Origin: an uncultured Porphyromonadaceae bacterium
GTDB taxonomy: Bacteria > Bacteroidota > Bacteroidia > Bacteroidales > Muribaculaceae
DNA length: 64,000 bases
Assembly (NCBI GenBank): GCA_900548875.1
Contig: URMA01000002.1
Span: forward strand, 1 to 64,000
Reading direction: 5' to 3'
Below, piece by piece: positions 53,291-61,934 of the stretch. Made by a program: the position numbers and the translations under genes. Under the pieces are notes generated by a model that worked only from the letters and a program-made list of their open reading frames with translations, did not search any database and was not told the DNA's origin. Every line of letters begins with the position of its first letter. The stretch's first letter is position 1.

Positions 53291-53360
53291 GACAGAAGAA
53301 CACAAGAACAGATTATAAAATTGCCATGCGGGAAAAATTTTGTTCTTCTGTTCTTCTGTC
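53291..53360. repeat. Long inverted repeat with 20-bp arms
   Basis: Arms 53291-53310 and 53341-53360 match at 19 of 20 positions (GACAGAAGAAC...), separated by 30 bases. No T run follows, so it is not a normal terminator. It sits exactly between the type D and type A repeats and overlaps block K. Confidence 0.75.
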
Positions 53361-53377
53361 CAATATTAACCTTTCCT
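53317..53377 (+). repeat. Dispersed intergenic repeat, block K (copy 2)
   Basis: Matches 10076-10128 (GCGGGAAAAATTTTGTTC core), with TTCTTCTG present twice. Confidence 0.7.
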
Positions 53378-53458
53378 TATCTTTGCATAAGATAGGATGT
53401 GGCTCAGCATAAAACCTAAACAAGTTTGGTTTTCTGCCTTCGACTTTCTCTATCTTTG
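53378..53458 (+). repeat. Dispersed promoter-bearing repeat (type A, copy 2)
   Basis: Opens with TATCTTTG inside an inverted repeat (TATCTT/AAGATA) and ends with TATCTTTG at 53451-53458. TTTG precedes the final box by 22 bases, giving a usable promoter 20 bases before the next gene. Close match to 12496-12577. Confidence 0.78.
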
Positions 53459-53477
53459 TCTTTATATATACGGATTC

Positions 53478-54290
53478 ATGGAAAAAGCTGACAAAAAATA
53501 TAAGGTAACTGTTGTCGTTCCCCTCTATCGTGCCACGATGACGGAACTTGAGCGGGTGTCGTTTAACCGTTTGTTTGAGGTGTTGGGCGGTCACAGCATT
53601 GTTGTCGTCAAGCCGTGTTCGCTTGATTTGTCGTCGTTGCTGGCCGGCTATTCGATTGATTCCGTAGAAAGTTTCGATGACTGCTTTTTCGCCGGAATAG
53701 CGGGTTACAACCGGCTGATGATGTCGACGGATTTTTATTCCCGGTTTTCGACGTCGGAATATGTGCTGATTTATCAGCTCGACGCCTATGTGTTCCGCGA
53801 CGAACTGTTGGAATGGTGCGACAAGGGATATGACTATGTAGGTGCTCCCTGGCCTGTGCGTCCGATTTACAGGACTCCGCTCTATCGTCTGGCTTCGTGG
53901 TTGAAGAAGAAGTATTGTGATGCTACCGGCCGTCCTAACCGGCAGATAACGCGCGGCAAAGTCGGCAACGGCGGTTTCTCGTTGCGGAAGGTTGACAGTC
54001 ATTTGCGTGCGGTCACCGAATTGGCCGATGTTGTCCATCATTTTCTTACGGTCAAGCACCATCATACGTTTAACGAAGATGTGTTTTTCAGCGTTGAAGT
54101 CAACAAGCATGGTTTGGGATTCCGCTATCCGGACGTAAAGGAGGCGATGAAGTTTTCATTCGACAAATATCCGGCCATGTGCTATCGCTGGAACGGCTGT
54201 CGTCTGCCTTTCGGTTGCCATTCGTGGTATAAGCGCAAGATGAAACGGTTCTGGCTGCCCATCATACTTGAGGGCAAGCAGCCGGAGTAG
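53478..54290 (+). CDS. DUF5672 family glycosyltransferase-like protein
   Basis: A 270-residue cytoplasmic protein. KVTVVVPLYRATMTELERVS start, YEY/LIYQLDAYVFRDELLEWC in the middle and YDYVGAPWP, NGGFSLRKV and NEDVFFSV are the usual conserved parts of the DUF5672 family, whose fold and DxD-like QLDAY motif suggest a glycosyltransferase of the GT-A type. The sugar acceptor is unknown. The frame extends 27 codons upstream, but those come from the type A repeat; ATG 53478 is the real start. Confidence 0.82.
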   Translation: MEKADKKYKVTVVVPLYRATMTELERVSFNRLFEVLGGHSIVVVKPCSLDLSSLLAGYSIDSVESFDDCFFAGIAGYNRLMMSTDFYSRFSTSEYVLIYQLDAYVFRDELLEWCDKGYDYVGAPWPVRPIYRTPLYRLASWLKKKYCDATGRPNRQITRGKVGNGGFSLRKVDSHLRAVTELADVVHHFLTVKHHHTFNEDVFFSVEVNKHGLGFRYPDVKEAMKFSFDKYPAMCYRWNGCRLPFGCHSWYKRKMKRFWLPIILEGKQPE

Positions 54291-54338
54291 GGGATTTTTT
54301 ACGGGCATATCTGTTCTCCGTAGTGGCGGGAAATAATA

Positions 54339-54372
54339 CAGGCTGTGTGCGATGTTGTCGCGTCACAGCCTG
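54339..54372. terminator. Hairpin between DUF5672 gene and fbp
   Basis: Nine-base inverted repeat (CAGGCTGTG 54339-54347, CACAGCCTG 54364-54372) between converging genes; T tracts are weak on both sides. Confidence 0.5.
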
Positions 54373-54404
54373 AACTCTATAAAAAAAATGAAACAATGTA
54401 GCTT

Positions 54405-56399
54405 TTAGCTGTTCTCTTTCAGCAGACCGAGGCGGTAGGCGGCGAGCAGTTTTTCAAGATCCTTGATTTGTGTGATCAGCTCTTTGCCTTTGTCCGTGTC
54501 CTTTACCATTAGCCGCTGGCTGTTGAATTCTACTAGGAATGTGTTCGACTTGATGTCGAGCCCTTCCTCAATGGCTTTCTGGCGCGATTCGAACGGCTCG
54601 TGCTGTACGAGCTGCAAGGCACGCGAGTGGAACACCAGCGTGTAGCCGGCGATGCCCGTTTCCGGCTGATAGGCTTTCGAGAATCCTCCGTCGATGACCA
54701 GCAGCTTTCCGTTGGCCTTAATCGGCTGTTCGCCTTTGATTGTCTTCACCGGGACATGTCCGTTAATGATGTGCGAATGTCCGCTTGTAATTCCGAATTC
54801 GTGGAGAATGTTGTCGCATATGTCTTCACGGTCGCGGAGCGTGTAGTAGTAGCCTTTTTCTTCGCGGTGCAGTTCCTTGTCGGCAATGAAATAGCGTTCG
54901 AATGTCGCCATTTTGTTCTTGTCGAACAGTGGGGAGTCAGGTCCGCACCATAAATACCATGCATAGTCAAGTGCAAAAGCCTTTTCCGGCGAGTCGTTGT
55001 CGTCGAAATAAGCCGTTCTTACCAGGTTGTCCACCTTGTCGAGCAGAGCCTTGCCTGAATATTTTTTGTTGTTGATGGTCACTTTCTTGAAAGATCCGTC
55101 CTTTTCCAACGGAATCGAGGCATGGAACATCAGATTGTCGTTGCATACCAGGTACATGCTTCCGTAAGTGAACAGGCAGCGGATATGCTTTTGCAGTTTT
55201 TCGCTGTTGATGAATGAATTGTGGAGCTTTTCCACCAGTTCTTTTTCCTCTTCTGTCAGTTCATACGGATTTTCGGGAGATACGGTCGGGAATTCCTTGT
55301 CCAGCATGTCGTATTCCTTGCCCTCGTAGCAGAACACACCGCGCTTGTAGTCGATTTTCTCCAGCAGCAGGCGGTCGTTCATCTTGAATTCCGGACGGCG
55401 TTTGATGATTTGCGCTTCCAGTTTGAATTGGATGACGGCAATTGCCTTGTGCATCTGCGCTATGAGGCGCAGTGTCTTTTCCGTATATGTCTTGTCGGCA
55501 AATTTCTGTTTGGCGGCGAACACTGTGCATGGGTCATTGGCGTAGGTGTCCATTGCGAATGTGGCAAGCGGGAGCAGGTTGATGCCGTATCCCTCTTCCA
55601 GTGTCGTGAGGATGCCGTAGCGCATGCAGATGCGGATTACGTTGGCAATACAGCTGTCGTTACCGGCAGCGGCACCCATCCAGAGCAGGTCGTGGTTGCC
55701 CCACTGAATGTCAAAATTATGATAGTTGCACAATGTGTCCATGATGATGTGTGCGCCCGGTCCGCGGTCGAATATGTCGCCTACGATGTGCAGGGAGTCG
55801 ATGGTCAGCCGTTGGATAAGGTTGCACATGGCAATGATGAAATCGTCGGCACGGCGTGTGGAAATGATGGTGCTGATGATTTTGTTGATATATGCCTGCT
55901 TGTTCGGTTCATTCGAGGTTTCGTGAAGAAGTTCCTGAATGATGTAGGAGAAGTCGGCGGGAAGCGATTTTCTGACTTTCGAGCGTGTGTATTTCGAAGA
56001 AACGTTCTGGCATACCTTTACCAATTGGTTGAGCGTAGTGATATACCAGTCGTCGATGTCGTCTTCCTTGGCTTTTACCAGCATGATTTTCTCTTCCGGA
56101 TAGTAAATAAGCGTGCACAGCTCTTTTTTCTCGTTTTCACGCAAAGTGTTGCCGAAAATTTCCTGCACTTTCCGCTTGATGGAGCCCGAGGCATTTTTCA
56201 ATACATGCTGGAAGGCCTCATATTCTCCGTGTATGTCGGTCAGGAAGTGTTCCGTGCCTTTAGGCAGGTTTAATATGGCTTCCAGGTTGATGATTTCCGT
56301 GCTGGCGGCAGCAATGGTCGGAAAACTCCGGGAGAGCAATTGCAGGTAGCGCAAGTCGTTTTCTACCGAGATTCTGTTGATGCTTTGTTGAGTAGGCAT
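54405..56399 (-). CDS. fbp: Fructose-1,6-bisphosphatase class III
   Basis: A 664-residue enzyme of the class III type (Firmicutes/Bacteroidetes), unrelated in fold to class I. It hydrolyses fructose-1,6-bisphosphate to fructose-6-phosphate in gluconeogenesis. Calcineurin-like metal motifs are visible: FLTDIHGEYEAF, IVGDIFDRGPGAH, IQWGNHDLLWMG and, near the C-terminus, TSGHSHIINGHVPVK. A start at 56435 adds 12 residues of no clear conservation, so 56399 is preferred but not certain. Transcribed alone. Confidence 0.94.
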   Translation of the reverse strand: MPTQQSINRISVENDLRYLQLLSRSFPTIAAASTEIINLEAILNLPKGTEHFLTDIHGEYEAFQHVLKNASGSIKRKVQEIFGNTLRENEKKELCTLIYYPEEKIMLVKAKEDDIDDWYITTLNQLVKVCQNVSSKYTRSKVRKSLPADFSYIIQELLHETSNEPNKQAYINKIISTIISTRRADDFIIAMCNLIQRLTIDSLHIVGDIFDRGPGAHIIMDTLCNYHNFDIQWGNHDLLWMGAAAGNDSCIANVIRICMRYGILTTLEEGYGINLLPLATFAMDTYANDPCTVFAAKQKFADKTYTEKTLRLIAQMHKAIAVIQFKLEAQIIKRRPEFKMNDRLLLEKIDYKRGVFCYEGKEYDMLDKEFPTVSPENPYELTEEEKELVEKLHNSFINSEKLQKHIRCLFTYGSMYLVCNDNLMFHASIPLEKDGSFKKVTINNKKYSGKALLDKVDNLVRTAYFDDNDSPEKAFALDYAWYLWCGPDSPLFDKNKMATFERYFIADKELHREEKGYYYTLRDREDICDNILHEFGITSGHSHIINGHVPVKTIKGEQPIKANGKLLVIDGGFSKAYQPETGIAGYTLVFHSRALQLVQHEPFESRQKAIEEGLDIKSNTFLVEFNSQRLMVKDTDKGKELITQIKDLEKLLAAYRLGLLKENS

Positions 56400-56639
56400 A
56401 TTAATCGTAATGTGTAAGTAATCAGTGTTATTCATCTCCGCGGCATTCTGTTGTCAGTATGGCGGAACGGTTTCTATCCGTATGCAAATATAGGAATTAT
56501 TTTATAAATATGTGCAATCGAAACGAAACTCATTTGCTTTCGTTGCGAAAATGATGAAGAAATGCAGATTTGTCAGTCCAGAATCCGGAATTGGCAGTAA
56601 AAGTGGACAAAATTTCCACCTTCCTGCTGCTGTTTGGAC

Positions 56640-56655
56640 TGGCACACCCTTTGCA
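56640..56655 (+). promoter_or_regulatory. Sigma-54 promoter of the small heat shock gene
   Basis: TGGCAC at 56640-56645 and TTGCA at 56651-56655 with the exact GG-N10-GC spacing of -24/-12 promoters. No TAnnTTTG box lies in the rest of the gap. The predicted start is near 56666, about 80 bases before the gene, with AGGAG before the ATG. Confidence 0.75.
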
Positions 56656-56744
56656 TTATCTAAGGGTGAACTTCGGAAGCTCCCCAGTAGAGCAAGAGGT
56701 TGAAAATTAGAATGTTTAACAAAAAAATATAGGAGAATTTAACT

Positions 56745-57173
56745 ATGATGCCGATTAGAAGAAATCAAAATTGGTTGCCAAGTATCTTCAATGATTTTTT
56801 TGACAACGACTGGATGGAAAAAGCCAATGCTACTGCTCCTGCTATCAACGTACTCGAAAACGAAAAAGAATATAAAGTGGAGCTGGCAGCTCCGGGTATG
56901 ACGAAAGAGGATTTCGACGTTCATATCGACGAAGAAAACAACTTGGTCATCTCCATGGAAAAGAAGAACGAAAAGAAAGAGGACGAAAAGAACGGTCGCT
57001 ATCTGCGTCGCGAATTTTCTTACTCAAAGTTCCAGCAGACAATGATTTTGCCGGAAGATGTCGACAAAGAAAAGATTTCTGCTACCGTCAACAACGGTGT
57101 GCTTGACATCGAATTGCCGAAACTGGTAAAAGAAGAATTGCCGAAACAGAAACGTGTGATTGAAATCCAGTAA
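56745..57173 (+). CDS. Small heat shock protein, Hsp20 family
   Basis: A 142-residue ATP-independent chaperone that holds unfolding proteins. The alpha-crystallin domain spans about 32-130 (INVLENEKEYKVELAAPGM ... VNNGVLDIELPKL, with the usual GVL motif), and the C-terminal I-x-I-like tail (VIEIQ) closes it. Monocistronic between a sigma-54 promoter and a strong terminator, which fits a stress-induced gene. Confidence 0.93.
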   Translation: MMPIRRNQNWLPSIFNDFFDNDWMEKANATAPAINVLENEKEYKVELAAPGMTKEDFDVHIDEENNLVISMEKKNEKKEDEKNGRYLRREFSYSKFQQTMILPEDVDKEKISATVNNGVLDIELPKLVKEELPKQKRVIEIQ

Positions 57174-57195
57174 AGCTCAGTCATGAGGCATAACG

Positions 57196-57238
57196 AAGAG
57201 GACAATGTCGGGATTCCTGACATTGTCCTCTTTTTTTT
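57196..57238 (+). terminator. hsp20 terminator
   Basis: Perfect 14-bp stem (57196-57209 with 57219-57232), then eight T. Confidence 0.93.
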
Positions 57239-57328
57239 ATGTCCGGTTTTCAGACAGCTTTTGTTGGTAGTGTCGGCGAGTTAACATTAATTAGTGCTTC
57301 AGTTGTGACAATGTGGGAAGATAACGTT

Positions 57329-57352
57329 TATATTTGCATTAACATATCTGTT
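57329..57352 (+). promoter_or_regulatory. tetR promoter and candidate operator 1
   Basis: TATATTTG at 57329-57336 is an exact -7 box. A near-perfect palindrome AACATATCTGTT (57341-57352) covers the expected start site, followed by AGACAAATAT, which recurs before tolC. Confidence 0.65.
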
Positions 57353-57360
57353 AGACAAAT

Positions 57361-57999
57361 ATGATAGACAATACGGTTGGACAAATAACGACAGAACAGA
57401 AAATCATGGATGCAGCTGAAAAGCTGTTTCTTGAGAAAGGCTTTATCCTTTCAACCACCACTTTGATTGCCAAGGAAGCAGGGGTGACCCATGCTATGCT
57501 TCATTATTATTTCCGCACGAAGGAGCAGATTTTCATCAAGGTGCTGGACAAAAATATAGGAGAACTTGCCGGCACGTTGCGTCCGCTTATGTCGATGGAA
57601 CGCCCTGTGTGGCAAACCATCCGCAAGGGGGTGGAAGTGCTTTTTGATTATCTGAACACCCACCGTCAGTTGCCCGGCCTTATTTACGATGTGGCAAAGC
57701 ATCAGCCGCGGCTGCTTGACGGCTATGTGAAGACTTCGGGCAATGCTTTGCAAGGGGCTGTCGAACGCCATCGCAGCATGCTTTCGCAGGAAATTGCCGG
57801 GGGCAGAATGAATGACATTTCTTTGAAACAGTTGGTTTACGATATATTTTCCATGAACATGTCGGCTTTCATGGCCATTACAGGGCTTCGCGATGTGCTT
57901 CACTACACGCCGGAGCAGATTGACGCTTTTCTGTCGGAGCAGAAACGGGAAATCGTCAACACCGTGTACTGCCGGCTTTATGGGGAAATTCCTGCGTAA
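57361..57999 (+). CDS. TetR-family transcriptional regulator
   Basis: A 212-residue repressor. The N-terminal helix-turn-helix (about 15-60: IMDAAEKLFLEKGFILSTTTLIAKEAGVTHAMLHYYF) is typical; the C-terminal ligand domain is variable. It probably represses itself and the efflux operon immediately downstream, and releases on binding a substrate of the pump. First gene of the seven-gene set, with an operator-like palindrome over its own start site. Confidence 0.9.
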   Translation: MIDNTVGQITTEQKIMDAAEKLFLEKGFILSTTTLIAKEAGVTHAMLHYYFRTKEQIFIKVLDKNIGELAGTLRPLMSMERPVWQTIRKGVEVLFDYLNTHRQLPGLIYDVAKHQPRLLDGYVKTSGNALQGAVERHRSMLSQEIAGGRMNDISLKQLVYDIFSMNMSAFMAITGLRDVLHYTPEQIDAFLSEQKREIVNTVYCRLYGEIPA

Positions 58000-58044
58000 A
58001 AAGATGACAGGCGCGGCTGCCTGTTATTTTTTGACCCTATTACC

Positions 58045-58056
58045 AACAGGTCTGTT
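58045..58056 (+). promoter_or_regulatory. Candidate TetR operator 2
   Basis: Perfect palindrome AACAG-GT-CTGTT, followed by AAACAAATAT, as in operator 1 (58045-58064 against 57341-57360). It lies 18 bases before the tolC start, so binding would block the pump genes. Confidence 0.65.
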
Positions 58057-58073
58057 AAACAAATATATTAATT

Positions 58074-59339
58074 ATGGGCAAGACAATGAAAGTGGTCAGT
58101 GTGGCGGCTGTTTTAATGTTCAGCCTGCTTGCAAGAGCCGAGGGGCAGATTTCTCTCGACGAATGTATCCGGCTTGCACGGGAACATTATCCCCAGGCCA
58201 AAGAGATGTTGCTGGCTGACAAAACTGAACAGAGCGACCTGAAAATTAACCGTCAGAAGTGGGCTCCGCAGCTGGTATTGAACGGAAAGGCGAGCTATCA
58301 GTCGGAAGTCGTTGAAATGCCGTTTGATTTTAACGGCTATGATTTTGATATTTCCAACTACCAGTACAGTTTGACTGCCGATGTCGACCAGATGATATGG
58401 GACGGCGGAGAAACGCAAAACAAAAAGCGGCAGATAAGTGCGGATGCCGATGTGAAGCGGCGGCAATTGGACGTGACGCTCTATAACCTGAACGACCGTG
58501 TGGAAAACTGCTATCTTTCCGTATTGCTTCTCGACAGGCAGTTGGCGCAGAAAGAAATATTGATGCAGAGCCTTCTGCGAAACCGCAAGGAGGTGGTAGC
58601 CTGTCTTGAAAGCGGAGTTGCCTATAAGTCCGATTTGGACATTGTGGAGGTGAATATTCTCGATTGTGAACAGAGCGTAGCGGAACTGAAAAATGACCGT
58701 CAGGCGTATGTTGCCATGCTTGAACTGTTGACGGGGCGCAGTTTCGACGGGGTTGAGTTCGTCGAGCCGTCGACGTCCGTCGGAGATGACGATATGGTGG
58801 TCCGCCGTCCGGAACTTTCATTATACAATGCGCAGGCTGAACAGTTGAAACTGCAGCGTGAAGGCTTACAGGCAAGGCTTTCGCCAAAATTCAATTTTTA
58901 TTTGCAGGGAGGTCTTGGCAAGCCGGGGTTGAATATGCTGAAAGATGAAATTCGGCCGTACTATGTGGCAGGCATCAAGATGCAATGGAACTTCGGAGCG
59001 CTTTATAGCCGGAAAAATGATATCCGCAAGATGGAAATCCAGCAGGAAAATATCGAGTATGAGCGGGAAACTTTTCTGTTGAACACATCGCTGGATGTGA
59101 CGGAGCAGATGAACAGTATCCGTAAAATCAAGGATGCGTTAGGTAAGGACAGCGAAATCATCCGGCTGCGTGAAAGGATTCGGCAGGCGGGCGAGGAGCA
59201 GTACCGCAGCGGCGTGATAAAAATGACCGATCTGATGACGATGATTGACGATGAACACAATGCGCGGGTCAACGAGTCGTTGCATCAGGTACAGCTGATG
59301 AAGGCTGTGAGAAAGTTGAAGAATATTGTCGGTGAATAA
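58074..59339 (+). CDS. TolC-family outer-membrane efflux protein
   Basis: A 421-residue outer-membrane channel protein: signal peptide (about 1-24), two OEP repeats of long helices and strands (QISLDECIRLAREHYPQAKE start of the first), coiled-coil parts around 170-200 and 330-400. It forms the exit duct for the exporter encoded downstream. Start at 58074; 58086 is also possible. Confidence 0.9.
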   Translation: MGKTMKVVSVAAVLMFSLLARAEGQISLDECIRLAREHYPQAKEMLLADKTEQSDLKINRQKWAPQLVLNGKASYQSEVVEMPFDFNGYDFDISNYQYSLTADVDQMIWDGGETQNKKRQISADADVKRRQLDVTLYNLNDRVENCYLSVLLLDRQLAQKEILMQSLLRNRKEVVACLESGVAYKSDLDIVEVNILDCEQSVAELKNDRQAYVAMLELLTGRSFDGVEFVEPSTSVGDDDMVVRRPELSLYNAQAEQLKLQREGLQARLSPKFNFYLQGGLGKPGLNMLKDEIRPYYVAGIKMQWNFGALYSRKNDIRKMEIQQENIEYERETFLLNTSLDVTEQMNSIRKIKDALGKDSEIIRLRERIRQAGEEQYRSGVIKMTDLMTMIDDEHNARVNESLHQVQLMKAVRKLKNIVGE

Positions 59340-59359
59340 AATAACGGGAGGAAAGGATT

Positions 59360-60259
59360 ATGAAACTTGTCATTCGTATAGCAGCGGCAGCCGTGCTGCT
59401 GACAACTGTGGCCTGTCATGAACGCGAACGGGAGTTCGACGCTTGCGGACAGGTTGATGCAACGGAGGTGGTGGTTTCTGCTGAAAACAGCGGAAAGATT
59501 ATGTGGCTGAACGTCGAAGAGGGTGACCGTCTGGAAAAAGGCGAGCTTGTCGGCTATCTGGACACTGTTCCCACTTTTTTGCAGAAACGGGAACTGGAGG
59601 AACGCAAGGAGGGTGCAAAGACAAAGGTGGTGGACATCGAACGACAGCTTCGTGCGCAGTATGCCAATCTTGAAAATCTGAAAACTGACTATGAGCGCTA
59701 CCGCACACTTTTGTCGAAAGATGCGGGAACACAGAAGCAGGTTGACGACCTTGCCGCGCAAATCAAAATTGCGGAAAGCGACATTGCTGCACAAAGGCAG
59801 ACGTATGAAAAAAACAATGGAAACATCTGCAAGGAGATGGATGTGTACGATGTTCAGGTGGCGCAGAAGGCCGACTTGCTGAAAAAGTGCTATGTCACAT
59901 CGCCTATCAATGGTACCGTATTGACAAAATATGCCGAAGAGGGCGAAACGGTCACTTCCGGAAAGTCATTGTTCAAGATTGCCAATCTTGACGACGTGTT
60001 TGTCAGAGCTTATTTTTCGACGAAGCAACTCTCCGACATCAAGTTGGGCGATAAGGTGAAAGTGGTGGCAGAGGACGGTACCGACAATCCCCGTACCTAT
60101 GAAGGCGTTATCCGCTGGATTTCCGACGAGGCGGAGTTTACGCCCAAGAACATACAGACCAAGGACGAACAGGCTGATTTGGTCTATGCAACCAAGGTGG
60201 CCGTGAAGAACGACGGTTTTCTCCGTATCGGCATGTATGCTTACGTACTTTTAAAATAA
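59360..60259 (+). CDS. HlyD-family membrane fusion lipoprotein (YbhG-like)
   Basis: A 299-residue periplasmic adaptor. Lipobox TVAC (Cys19) anchors it to the inner membrane. A biotinyl-lipoyl-like half (VVVSAENSGKIMWLNVEEGDRL), a coiled-coil hairpin (about 70-165), the second lipoyl half (VTSPINGTVLTKYAEEGETV) and a beta-barrel follow. It links the ABC pump with the TolC protein. Confidence 0.92.
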   Translation: MKLVIRIAAAAVLLTTVACHEREREFDACGQVDATEVVVSAENSGKIMWLNVEEGDRLEKGELVGYLDTVPTFLQKRELEERKEGAKTKVVDIERQLRAQYANLENLKTDYERYRTLLSKDAGTQKQVDDLAAQIKIAESDIAAQRQTYEKNNGNICKEMDVYDVQVAQKADLLKKCYVTSPINGTVLTKYAEEGETVTSGKSLFKIANLDDVFVRAYFSTKQLSDIKLGDKVKVVAEDGTDNPRTYEGVIRWISDEAEFTPKNIQTKDEQADLVYATKVAVKNDGFLRIGMYAYVLLK

Positions 60260-60277
60260 AAGGAGGCGTTTGAGTCT

Positions 60278-61189
60278 ATGTATTCCATTGATGTGCAGCA
60301 TATCGGCAAAAAATACGGAAAGGTGAAGGCGCTGGACGATGTTTCTCTGCAAATCGCGAAAGGAGAACTGTTCGGACTGATTGGTCCTGATGGTGCCGGC
60401 AAGACCTCATTGTTCCGTATCTTGACTACTTTGACCTTGCCCGATGAAGGCAGTGCCACGGTCGAAGGGTTGGATGTGGTGAAGGATTATCGGAAAATTC
60501 GTCCGCTGGTCGGCTATATGCCCGGCAAGTTTTCGCTATATGAAGATTTGAGTGTGGAGGAAAATATGGATTTCTTCGCTACGATATTCGGCACGTCGGT
60601 AAGTGCAAACTATTCTACGATACAGGACATTTATTCCCAACTTGAGCCTTTTCGCAAGCGTAAGGCCGGCAAACTGTCGGGCGGAATGAAGCAGAAACTC
60701 GCACTGTGCTGTGCGTTGGTTCATCGTCCTGCGGTGTTGTTTCTGGATGAACCGACGACAGGTGTCGATGCCGTGAGCCGCGGGGAATTCTGGAATATAT
60801 TGAAGCGCATACAGGCTGACGGCGTGTCGGTAATGGTGTCGACTCCCTATATGGATGAAGCCTCGTTGTGCGACCGCATCGCGCTGATTCAATCGGGAAA
60901 AATCATTGATACGGGTGATGTGGAGTCCATCGTGGCAAAATATCCTTTCCGTTTGTTCTCTGTCAGCGGAGAACCTATTTATCCGCTCCTGAAATTTTTG
61001 CGGCAGATGGAAGAAACGGTCAGTTGTTTCGCCTTCGGGTCGGAACACCATCTGGCAGTGAGCGACAGCCGGTTGACTGTTGACGACATTTCCCGTCGTT
61101 TGTCGCAGGCTGGGTTTGACGGCTGCCGTGTCGCAGAAATCCGTGCGGGAATTGAGGACTGTTTTATGCAGTTGGCTAAAAGAAAGTAA
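60278..61189 (+). CDS. ABC transporter ATPase (YbhF N-terminal-half type)
   Basis: A 303-residue ATPase: Walker A GPDGAGKTS (36-44), signature LSGGMKQK, Walker B AVLFLDEPTTGVD. The C-terminal about 80 residues are an extension. It matches the N-terminal half of E. coli YbhF, where both ATPases are one polypeptide; here they are separate genes three bases apart. Drives the exporter by ATP hydrolysis. Confidence 0.93.
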   Translation: MYSIDVQHIGKKYGKVKALDDVSLQIAKGELFGLIGPDGAGKTSLFRILTTLTLPDEGSATVEGLDVVKDYRKIRPLVGYMPGKFSLYEDLSVEENMDFFATIFGTSVSANYSTIQDIYSQLEPFRKRKAGKLSGGMKQKLALCCALVHRPAVLFLDEPTTGVDAVSRGEFWNILKRIQADGVSVMVSTPYMDEASLCDRIALIQSGKIIDTGDVESIVAKYPFRLFSVSGEPIYPLLKFLRQMEETVSCFAFGSEHHLAVSDSRLTVDDISRRLSQAGFDGCRVAEIRAGIEDCFMQLAKRK

Positions 61190-61192
61190 GCT

Positions 61193-61930
61193 ATGGACAA
61201 CAAAATTATAGATGTCAAAAACCTGACGAAAAAGTTCGGAACGTTTACCGCTGTCGACGGAATTTCGTTCGACGTGGCGAAAGGGGAGATTTTCGGATTT
61301 CTCGGAGCAAACGGCGCGGGCAAAACTACGGCTATCCGAATGTTGTGCGGGTTGAGCCGTCCGACGTCCGGGGGCGGCAGTGTGGCGGGATTTGACATTA
61401 ATTCCGAGCCGGAGAAGATAAAAAGCCATATCGGCTACATGAGCCAGAAGTTTTCGCTTTACTCCGATTTGAAGGTCTGGGAAAATATCCGCCTTTTCGG
61501 AGGAATTTACGGGTTGAACAGAAGGCTGATAGCTGAAAAAAGCGAGGCAATTCTCGCCTCGTTGAAAATGGAAGAGTGGAAAAACACGCTTGTCGCCGAC
61601 CTTCCATTAGGATGGAAACAGAAATTGGCTTTCAGCATAGCGATGATTCACGAGCCGCAGATAGTTTTTCTTGACGAGCCGACCGGTGGTGTCGACCCTG
61701 AAACGCGGAGAAACTTTTGGGAAATCATCTATGAGGCTTCCGACCACGGTACGACGATTTTTGTCACTACCCACTATATGGATGAGGCGGAATATTGCAA
61801 TCGGGTGTCGGTGATGGTTGACGGGCGGATTGAGGCTATCGGTTCGCCGAAGGATTTGAAGGCGGCATACGGTGCTGCAAATATGGACATGGTGTTCCGC
61901 ACTTTGGCGGGACATGCAAAACGGGTGTGA
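61193..61930 (+). CDS. ABC transporter ATPase (YbhF C-terminal-half type)
   Basis: A 245-residue ATPase: Walker A GANGAGKTT, a changed signature LPLGWKQKLA in place of LSGGQ, Walker B QIVFLDEPTGGVDPE. The altered signature is typical of the second half of YbhF, so one of the two ATP sites is probably weak. Pairs with the preceding ATPase. Confidence 0.93.
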   Translation: MDNKIIDVKNLTKKFGTFTAVDGISFDVAKGEIFGFLGANGAGKTTAIRMLCGLSRPTSGGGSVAGFDINSEPEKIKSHIGYMSQKFSLYSDLKVWENIRLFGGIYGLNRRLIAEKSEAILASLKMEEWKNTLVADLPLGWKQKLAFSIAMIHEPQIVFLDEPTGGVDPETRRNFWEIIYEASDHGTTIFVTTHYMDEAEYCNRVSVMVDGRIEAIGSPKDLKAAYGAANMDMVFRTLAGHAKRV

Positions 61931-61934
61931 GGCT

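Noticed and set aside
53313..54110. 265-codon minus-strand frame over the DUF5672 gene
   Set aside because: Antisense to a recognised family; its end is repeat sequence (RKPNLFRFYAEP).
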